Shown piece after piece: positions 24,063 to 29,809 of a stretch of 29,809 nt of DNA. Each line of letters opens with the position of its first letter. Position 1 is the stretch's first letter. Source of the DNA: a bacterium (GTDB lineage: Bacteria; Spirochaetota; UBA4802; UBA5550); assembly GCA_024224995.1 (NCBI GenBank), contig JAAENB010000616.1, positions 1-29,809 on the forward strand, read 5' to 3'. The notes under the pieces were generated by a model, which was not told the DNA's origin, ran no database searches, and saw nothing but the letters and a program-made list of their open reading frames with translations. The translations under genes were made by a program, and so were the position numbers.

Positions 24063-25091
24063 ATGGATATCACTTTTGTTTTACCGGGATCTTTTCGATC
24101 GGGCGGAATTCGTGTTACTGTGGAGATGGCAAACCATCTATTAAACTATGGATACAATGTACGGATCGCGTGCCGGGTTTCTCCCTTGTTGAGTATTGCC
24201 GGAATAAAAGATATACTCAGAAAATTTGTTTTTAAATTAACCGGGATTGAAAATAACAGCTGGATTCAGGACTTTAAGGGAAAAATCGATACCTATACCG
24301 ATTTAAATAAATTGGATTTTAAAAAGAATGAGATTGTTGTTGCCGTAGGTTCTTTTACAATCGACGATGTGTATCATTTAAACAAAGACGTAAAAAAAAT
24401 CCGTTATTGCCACGGATTCAATGAGCAGTTAAAAGACCTTATGGAATCGGTGTGGAGCCTGCCAATGAAAACGATTGCCGTTTCTCCAAACCTTATTCCT
24501 GAATTACAAAAATTCGGGATAAATGATCCTATTGATGTTGTTCCAAACGGGGTAAACGCCGGAGAATATTATACGGAAGATTTTCCCCGGGAAGGGATCG
24601 GTACCATTTACAGCGGGCTGTATAAAAAAGCTCCCGAAGATACGATCAATCTGCTCAATGCCATACATAAAAAATGGCCTTCTGTTCCGCTCTATGTTTT
24701 CAGCAGTGATAAAAAACCTGAACAGCTGGATGATAATATATATTGGCGGTATCCTTCCATTGAGAAAAGCCGGGAACTGTATAACAGATCAAAAATCTGG
24801 CTCATCACAAGCCGCAGTGAAGGGTTTTGCCTGCCAATCATTGAAGCACTGTTATGCGGTTCAGCGATAATAAGCACAAATCACGATACTGTTTCAAACC
24901 TCATAACCCATGAGCAAAACGGCTTAATCGTTCCCATTGGTGATAACGACGCGTTTATGAATAACATAGAAGTGTTATTGCATGATGAAACCAAAAGAGA
25001 GCGATTGGTTAAAAACGGGTCCGATTCCATGAAAGAATTTACCTGGGAAAAAGCCGTTGCAAAAATGGATAGTGTTTTAAAATCGTTATAG
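24063..25091 (+). CDS. Glycosyltransferase, GT-B fold, family 4-like
   Basis: This 342-residue enzyme begins with MDITFVLPGSFRSGGIRVTV, typical of GT4-type sugar transferases in which the Gly-rich loop binds the donor. The C-terminal donor domain includes PNGVNAGEYY, YSGLYKKAP, WLITSRSEGFCLPIIEAL (with the EGFCLPIIEAL E-x7-E motif), GSAIISTNHDTV and NGLIVPIGD. It transfers a sugar from a nucleotide donor, but the acceptor is unknown. The ribosome site AAGGAG lies about 8 bases before the ATG. It starts 72 bases after the ADP-ribosylglycohydrolase gene; a TTGACA at 24002 lacks a good -10. Membrane helices are absent. Confidence 0.88.
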   Translation: MDITFVLPGSFRSGGIRVTVEMANHLLNYGYNVRIACRVSPLLSIAGIKDILRKFVFKLTGIENNSWIQDFKGKIDTYTDLNKLDFKKNEIVVAVGSFTIDDVYHLNKDVKKIRYCHGFNEQLKDLMESVWSLPMKTIAVSPNLIPELQKFGINDPIDVVPNGVNAGEYYTEDFPREGIGTIYSGLYKKAPEDTINLLNAIHKKWPSVPLYVFSSDKKPEQLDDNIYWRYPSIEKSRELYNRSKIWLITSRSEGFCLPIIEALLCGSAIISTNHDTVSNLITHEQNGLIVPIGDNDAFMNNIEVLLHDETKRERLVKNGSDSMKEFTWEKAVAKMDSVLKSL

Positions 25092-25116
25092 ATAGCGCAG
25101 GAGCAAGGTGAAAGGT

Positions 25117-25145
25117 GAAAGACGTTGTTGCACGCCACGTCTCTC
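25117..25145. repeat. Family D palindrome, copy 3
   Basis: GAAAGACGTTGTTGCACGCC, ending in ACGTCTCTC, is a degenerate member of the family D palindromes. Confidence 0.4.
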
Positions 25146-25148
25146 TTG

Positions 25149-25205
25149 CCCGGGAAACCGGCCCTTCACCGAATCCCCGGGAAACCGGTCCTTTCCGGAA
25201 TCCCC
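25149..25205. repeat. Short tandem duplication (27-bp period)
   Basis: CCCGGGAAACCGG-CCTT-CCGAATCC occurs twice with small differences, between a glycosyltransferase gene and the convergent pseudogene. Confidence 0.65.
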
Positions 25206-25223
25206 GAAAACAAAGCGTTTGTT

Positions 25224-25803
25224 TTACTTCGTAATAATTTTTAACCCGGAACGATTTTTAATAGTAGAAACATTAATCGTCTCGTTCCCGTCTCTGCCTT
25301 TCTCTTCCCGGTTATAAACAATCGAGAGCTCTTCCACCACACCGGTAGAATCCTCGTCAATGGTGGTATCTTCAAAGGCGATAGCCAGCGTGTTTTCACC
25401 GCTTGTGTTCAGAACACCCGGAGAAAGTGGAAAATGGTCCCGACTTAAATCCATCCACATGTCCCGAATGGGGCGAGTCCAGGAACCATGGGCAAGCCAA
25501 TCCCTGAGATCTATCCCAGCCGTCGCGTTCTTTGGTTTTCTTGGTAGTGTTTTTAAAAACCCAGGCGGGCACGCCGCCGCCGTCGTATTCATTGGTAAAA
25601 TAGGGACCCGGCCGCCTTAAACCGTTTAATGCGGTCTTCCCAGACATTTTCCGGAAGCTTAAACCACCGCGAATATATTTATATTCACCGTGGATCTTAA
25701 AACCATATTTATCCAGGTAGACGGATTGATCTATTGTCGTCTCCTCTGCCCAGAGAGCAATAGGAAAGATTAATAGAATAAGAAAAGCTAAAAAGTGTTT
25801 CAT
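25224..25803 (-). pseudogene. Frameshifted exported protein gene with a jelly-roll-like C-terminus
   Basis: The gene starts at an ATG (25803) with GGAGGGGAA upstream and a clear signal peptide (FLAFLILLIFPIALWAEE). The first frame runs to about residue 97 (TKKTKERDGWD), then must shift near 25515 to continue as GIDLRDWLAHGSWTRPIRD, ending in SGENTLAIAFEDTTIDED and VVEELSIVYN. The tail resembles sugar-binding beta-sandwich domains. One indel accounts for the break. It lies divergent to a secreted beta-glucanase, so a link to polysaccharide use is plausible. I did not recognise the family. Confidence 0.65.
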
Positions 25804-26011
25804 GTGTGTTCCCCTCCATACTTGTTATTTAATGTTTTGGATATTGAATAAAATGTCACACGCGTATCAATTTGTTTTTTTTGGGGAAATCGCTCCCTGG
25901 TTTATCCAGCCGGACGGTATGTTTGGTCTATAAACATGCGGGCTGTGAAAAACCGGTACAGATTTGTCCCGGCACTTTTTTTGAAATTGGCGTTTTTTTG
26001 AAGTTTCTCTC

Positions 26012-26040
26012 TTGACTGGAATTGTATGAAGTAGTATACA
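26012..26040 (+). promoter_or_regulatory. Promoter of the GH16 gene
   Basis: TTGACT (26012-26017), a 17-bp spacer, then TATACA (26035-26040), which gives a leader of about 95 nt. The rest of the 339-bp gap (25804-26142) is a divergent intergenic region in which I see nothing else clear. Confidence 0.6.
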
Positions 26041-26142
26041 TATTCATGTCTCAGGAATAAATATACCAAACCTGGGGGAGGTTTTCATTGGTGACATGGT
26101 CTGTTTGTGAATCCTGATAATATACAAAAAGGAGAGAAGGGT

Positions 26143-27504
26143 ATGAATTTGAAAGTTGTAGTAAAGAGGATTTTTTTAGCGGTAGTTTTTATCGCAAGTT
26201 TTGCCGTGTGCGCGTTAGCACAAAATTGGCAATCAACATGGTCCGATGAATTTACCAATGGAATCGGCAGTGATTGGGTCTTTGAGGAAGGGAACGGATT
26301 TGAAGGCTGGGGAAATTGGGAGCTTGAGTATTACCAGGCATCAAACGCCTCTGTGGAGAACGGGGTTTTAATGATTACCGCAAAAGAAGAAGACGCAGGC
26401 GGATATGAGTACACGTCGGCGAGAATGAAAACTCAGGGTAATTTTTCTTTTCAATACGGCAGAATTGAAGCGAGAATAGCGGTGCCCTCAGTTACGGGAC
26501 TCTGGCCCGCGTTCTGGATGCTGGGAAACACTATTGCTGATACTGATGTTACCTGGCCCGCCTGTGGTGAGATTGATGTTATGGAACATAAAAATACCGA
26601 CAGTTATATAGAAGGAACAATGCACTGGAAGGATCATACGGAAACTGATGTCAAGTATGGTGGGCCAGTTACTACAGATTCCACGGAGTTTCATGTATAC
26701 GCGGTAGAATGGGATGCGGTTGAAATTCGATGGTATCTTGATGGTGTTCAATATCATGTGGCAAATATCGAAAACGGTGTTAATGGAACGGACGAACTTC
26801 ATAATGAATCCTTTATCCTGTTAAACATTGCAGTCGGTGGTAATCACCCCGGTAACATCATTGATGAAAGCAAGTTGCCCGCCATAATGCAGGTTGATTA
26901 TGTACGGGTCTATCAGGACGGCGGCAACACCCAGGGCTTTCTCGGCTCAGAAAGTGACTATAACACTGAAGCGAGCAGTTCCGCTTTTACCTTTACGTCC
27001 AATGTAACTTCAACATGGGCCGATGTTCATTTTAAAATAAATGGCGGCGGACAAATGAATCATCGAATGTCGGCAGACGGAAATGTGCATACCCATGCTC
27101 TTTCCGGCCTGAATAACGGAGATTTGGTCAGCTATTATTTTACCTATGAAAAGAATGGCCTTGCTTATAATTCTCCCTGGAAAAGTTTTAGCGTGAATGA
27201 CATTGGTGCGGGAGGAACCCCCAATGACGGCTGTAGTGATTCGGAAGTTGATTACAGCTATTCAATCAACAGCGCCGCAATTACATTTGAATCCAATGTT
27301 TATTCAATATGGGGAGATGTGCATTACAAGATAAATGGCGGCGGACAGATGAATTATCGAATGACCGCCGATGGGAATACCCATACCCAGTCTCTGTCCG
27401 GTGTTACGGAAGGAGATGTGATTGAATATTTCTTTACCTATGAAAAGGACGGCCTTGCCTATAGCTCACCCTGGTACACCTGTACCATAGCAACCCAGGA
27501 CTAG
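26143..27504 (+). CDS. Secreted GH16 endo-beta-1,3-glucanase with two CBM56-like modules
   Basis: This 453-residue protein has a signal peptide ending at about CALAQ. Residues 28-265 are a GH16 catalytic domain. The nucleophile and acid/base are in GEIDVMEH (Glu143, Asp145, Glu148), and the active-site walls include WPAFWMLG and AVEWDAVEIRWYLDG. This matches bacterial laminarinases. Two tandem C-terminal modules (about 271-351 and 364-452) each repeat the pattern DVHFKINGGGQMNHRM, then SYYFTYEKNGLAYNSPW, matching CBM56, which binds beta-1,3-glucan. Product: cleavage of laminarin-like glucans outside the cell. The ATG at 26143 has AGGAG about 9 bases before it. No transport gene is adjacent. 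Confidence 0.92.
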   Translation: MNLKVVVKRIFLAVVFIASFAVCALAQNWQSTWSDEFTNGIGSDWVFEEGNGFEGWGNWELEYYQASNASVENGVLMITAKEEDAGGYEYTSARMKTQGNFSFQYGRIEARIAVPSVTGLWPAFWMLGNTIADTDVTWPACGEIDVMEHKNTDSYIEGTMHWKDHTETDVKYGGPVTTDSTEFHVYAVEWDAVEIRWYLDGVQYHVANIENGVNGTDELHNESFILLNIAVGGNHPGNIIDESKLPAIMQVDYVRVYQDGGNTQGFLGSESDYNTEASSSAFTFTSNVTSTWADVHFKINGGGQMNHRMSADGNVHTHALSGLNNGDLVSYYFTYEKNGLAYNSPWKSFSVNDIGAGGTPNDGCSDSEVDYSYSINSAAITFESNVYSIWGDVHYKINGGGQMNYRMTADGNTHTQSLSGVTEGDVIEYFFTYEKDGLAYSSPWYTCTIATQD

Positions 27505-27524
27505 TACTGCCCTGAAGAACATAA

Positions 27525-27572
27525 CATCATCATGTGCGAGAACGGTTTTTCTTTCGAGCGCACATGATGGTG
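27525..27572. terminator. Hairpin between convergent genes
   Basis: CATCATCATGTGCG (27525-27538) pairs with CGCACATGATGGTG (27559-27572), with one mismatch that is G-U compatible on the plus strand. It lies between the GH16 stop (27504) and the AAA-ATPase stop (27588). There is no T run, so termination is likely but weakly supported. Confidence 0.45.
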
Positions 27573-27587
27573 CTTCCCGGGAGAATT

Positions 27588-29297
27588 TCAACCTTCCACG
27601 ATAGTGACATTTTTACCTTCAAAGACAATGGCAAGTTTTTTAATGTTTTTTATTCCTCTTTCCATAAGTTCCGTATCATACTTTTTGGTTTCAATTTGAT
27701 CCAGGGCCTCTTTAACGGCAGATTCAACAGTCCCATTTTCTTCGGTATCAACGGTTTTGAATTCAATTATATAGCCGGTTTTATCCGGATCTTTTGGGGT
27801 AATAGATATATCATACCTGCCCAGGCCCGATTCCCTGTTTGATTTTATTTCGTGGGAGCCCGAGAGCCAGACCAGGAGTCCCATAGAAAAGGCGCGGTAG
27901 ACTTTTTCCGGTTCACCACCGAAGTCATGGTAACTGAAAAGGGCAAGCACGACTTTTTGGAAAAATTTACCGAATTTGTTTACCTCACCTTTAACCAGGG
28001 CTAAAAGCATCTCTTCAAGAGTAGAGGAATCAACACGTACTGCGAAATAGTATTTAACTATTCCCAGAAAAATGGATCTGACTTCTTTATTGGGTATGTC
28101 AAGAGTGCAATACAAGGTTTCTGTTGAATCATCATACCGTTTCGCTGAATACTTTAAGTATCCGCTCATGAGGAGAAAACTCCAGAGCAGATCATCTATT
28201 ATTTCAACATCTTTATAAACAATATTTTCTTCAACCGGTTTTTCCAGGGAGCCGCCATCAATCAAAATTTTCAGGTTTTTGTTAAGCTCTTTGCCGCCCT
28301 TAGTGAGATAATATTCAACAAGTTTATTGTCCGATGTGTTGCCCCAGTAAGGTTTGAATTCTTTGGATTTACTTGAGATATAACTGATTATTGACCAGGG
28401 ATTGTATATCAGCCGCTTACCAAAGATATAACCATTATACCATTTTTTTACATCTTCAAGTTTATGTTCAATTTCATAATACGATACCGCTTCTTCAACT
28501 TCTGTTTCCGTAAATCCGAAATTATCTTCAAACTCTTCTGCAAGGAGAGTATATATACCAAGATTATTCAATCCTGAAAAAATAGATTCCCTGGCAACGC
28601 GGAGAATTCCCGTTAAAACCGATTTTTCAAGGTATTGTCCTGTATCTTTGAGGCCGCCGGAAAGAAAATTTCTTATGAAATTAACAACTTTATCATAGTA
28701 GTTATTAAGATAGCCGCTGTGAATAGGCATATCATATTCATCAATCAGGATAATAACGCGCTCACGGTAATAGCGGTTTAAAAAAATAAGAAGTTGATTT
28801 AATGAGAATTCATAATCCTCAATACCGCCGTTAAGAGAAAGCACTGTTTCAAAATATTTTTTTTCCTCTTTTTTTAAAATATCGGATTGAAGAAGATATT
28901 CATGTTTGTTATATTCGATCTGAATCAATTTTTTTATTTTTTTATAACATACTTCCCAGTTGTCCTCTTTTACATCCTTGAAAGTGAAAAATATAACAGG
29001 GAATTTCCCCATTTTTTCAGTGTATTTTTTTCCGGCTTTCAAGATAGCTAGATCCCGGAACAGTTTCGGTTCGGGATCTTTAAAACGAGCGTCAACTTCT
29101 ATCTTGTTGGCGAAAAAGTAGTAGAGCATGGAAAGATTCAATGTCTTTCCAAATCTTCTTGGACGGGGGATAAGCAGGACTTTATCCCCTTTATCGGTGA
29201 TTTCTTTTATAAGAAGAGTTTTATCGACATAATAACAATTGTCTGTTATTATGTCTCTGAAATCCGAGTATCCTATAGGCAGTTTTTTCTTTTCCAT
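27588..29297 (-). CDS. AAA-ATPase-like/PD-(D/E)XK nuclease family protein (DUF1703-type)
   Basis: This 569-residue protein combines an N-terminal AAA-ATPase-like domain (PIGYSDFRDI, Walker A-like RPRRFGKTLN with Lys51, Walker B IILIDEYDMP at about 182-191) with a C-terminal nuclease fold (GLGRYDI with Asp, then YIIEFK, about residues 490-520), forming the D...E-x-K active site. Proteins of this layout occur in many copies in some spirochaetes and Bacteroidota; function is uncertain and may be related to mobile or defence DNA. There is no ribosome site before the ATG. It stands alone, convergent with the GH16 gene. Confidence 0.88.
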   Translation of the reverse strand: MEKKKLPIGYSDFRDIITDNCYYVDKTLLIKEITDKGDKVLLIPRPRRFGKTLNLSMLYYFFANKIEVDARFKDPEPKLFRDLAILKAGKKYTEKMGKFPVIFFTFKDVKEDNWEVCYKKIKKLIQIEYNKHEYLLQSDILKKEEKKYFETVLSLNGGIEDYEFSLNQLLIFLNRYYRERVIILIDEYDMPIHSGYLNNYYDKVVNFIRNFLSGGLKDTGQYLEKSVLTGILRVARESIFSGLNNLGIYTLLAEEFEDNFGFTETEVEEAVSYYEIEHKLEDVKKWYNGYIFGKRLIYNPWSIISYISSKSKEFKPYWGNTSDNKLVEYYLTKGGKELNKNLKILIDGGSLEKPVEENIVYKDVEIIDDLLWSFLLMSGYLKYSAKRYDDSTETLYCTLDIPNKEVRSIFLGIVKYYFAVRVDSSTLEEMLLALVKGEVNKFGKFFQKVVLALFSYHDFGGEPEKVYRAFSMGLLVWLSGSHEIKSNRESGLGRYDISITPKDPDKTGYIIEFKTVDTEENGTVESAVKEALDQIETKKYDTELMERGIKNIKKLAIVFEGKNVTIVEG

Positions 29298-29322
29298 AAA
29301 TTTTCTTTATACAATTGTATAA

Positions 29323-29351
29323 TAGATAAATAAATTATTCTACTGTGTCAA
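29323..29351 (-). promoter_or_regulatory. Possible promoter of the AAA-ATPase/nuclease gene
   Basis: On the minus strand TTGACA (29351-29346), a 17-bp spacer, then TATCTA (29328-29323). The -35 is perfect and the -10 matches only at TAT. TATTAT lies nearby at 29319-29324. Confidence 0.4.
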
Positions 29352-29406
29352 CTAAAATTAGAAAAAAGCGGCGCTTTAAATGATATCGTCGGAAGTGTAT
29401 ACTTTT

Positions 29407-29809
29407 CTACCAGTCAATTGGAAAATAATCTTTTAAAAACTTCCCGCACCAGTGTTTCCCCGTAAGAATACCGTCGAAGAAGGGGTCGCAAACCCTTGCT
29501 GCGCCATCGACTATATCCAGAGGCGGCTGAAAATCATGAAGGTCTGTTTTTAGCTTTGAGAGCGCGGCCGGGTCTTCGTCCGTAACCCATCCCGTATCGA
29601 CGGCGTTCATAAATATTCCGTCTTTAGCTAAATCACTGGCCGAAGTATGAGTAAGCATATTAAGGGCAGCTTTGGCAATATTCGTGTGGGGATGGCGGTC
29701 GGTTTTTTTGAAACGGTAGAACTTTCCTTCCATGGCAGTAACATTAACAATATGTTTCTGACCCGTATTGTCACGCTTCATCAAAGAGACCAGCCTGTTG
29801 CATAAAACA
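29407..29809 (-). CDS. Short-chain dehydrogenase/reductase-like protein, C-terminal part (gene continues beyond the right edge)
   Basis: The frame runs open to the window end. The visible part, about 133 residues, has the late SDR region: [14 protein letters not shown] (strand with the catalytic Ser position as Thr), then [17 protein letters not shown] and [15 protein letters not shown]. The Lys of the YxxxK motif is present (NIAK), but the position of the catalytic Tyr is Thr (T-N-I-A-K), so it lacks the classical catalytic dyad. I recall sequences with an HTNMAK-type motif, which would make this a distinct subfamily; I cannot verify that here. The ATG at 29781 is not the real start, since residues before it also fit. 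Confidence 0.75.
   Translation of the reverse strand, partial: VLCNRLVSLMKRDNTGQKHIVNVTAMEGKFYRFKKTDRHPHTNIAKAALNMLTHTSASDLAKDGIFMNAVDTGWVTDEDPAALSKLKTDLHDFQPPLDIVDGAARVCDPFFDGILTGKHWCGKFLKDYFPIDW

Noticed and set aside
1..29809. tRNA, rRNA or transposase genes
   Set aside because: None was recognised on either strand by reading; I could not run a dedicated search, so a divergent tRNA cannot be fully excluded.

Overview
The window reads as a chromosomal segment of a free-living, Gram-negative-type bacterium of moderate GC content. A Spirochaetota-like organism is my best guess. It rests on the mix of a fused Ser/Thr kinase/AAA/GAF/SpoIIE-phosphatase protein, a leucine-carboxyl-methyltransferase-family protein, several lipoproteins and an AAA-ATPase/PD-(D/E)XK protein, and not on any rRNA or marker gene. 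No rRNA, tRNA, CRISPR array or transposase gene was seen.

Layout. Positions 1-320 hold dispersed repeats. Positions 326-2707 (minus) are a compact three-gene operon for a heme-copper oxidoreductase. Its subunit II has lost every CuA ligand I could place, and its subunit I has Asp where a CuB histidine should be, so it resembles a non-canonical nitric oxide reductase more than an oxidase. Positions 3008-8254 (plus) encode a 1748-residue signalling protein. Next come a truncated sensor remnant and two translationally coupled radical SAM genes (8708-11190, minus) behind a good sigma70-type promoter. Positions 11250-12000 are crowded with structured repeats. Positions 12070-13498 hold three small genes (membrane protein, DUF2628-like, unknown), followed by an orphan RND permease (13628-16732) with its own promoter and terminator.

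Positions 16922-17278 are a decayed gene. After it come a single-domain response regulator, a methyltransferase, a tail-collar-domain lipoprotein and a B12-binding radical SAM protein driven by two consensus promoters in series. A lipoprotein with a DUF2271-like part (21440-22477) and a second repeat-rich stretch (22571-22923) follow. The rest is an ADP-ribosylglycohydrolase gene interrupted by one stop codon, a family-4-type glycosyltransferase, a frameshifted exported protein, a secreted GH16 beta-glucanase with two CBM56-like modules, an AAA-ATPase/nuclease protein, and the C-terminal part of an SDR-like protein at the right edge.

How it works together. Most genes are single transcription units, and many have visible TTGACA/TATAAT-type promoters with very short leaders. 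The clear operons are the heme-copper set and the radical SAM pair. Four loci (8288-8680, 16922-17278, 23053-23991, 25224-25803) show decay, which with the abundant repeats suggests a genome under active remodelling.

The most unusual signals are (1) the heme-copper enzyme with a changed active site; (2) long hairpins whose arms are unique at each locus but whose loop carries a conserved core, with all arm mismatches being G-U compatible on the plus strand; (3) a second dispersed element with covarying stems; and (4) a short repeat that sits at the 3' end of three genes in one orientation and supplies the same C-terminal residues to two unrelated proteins.
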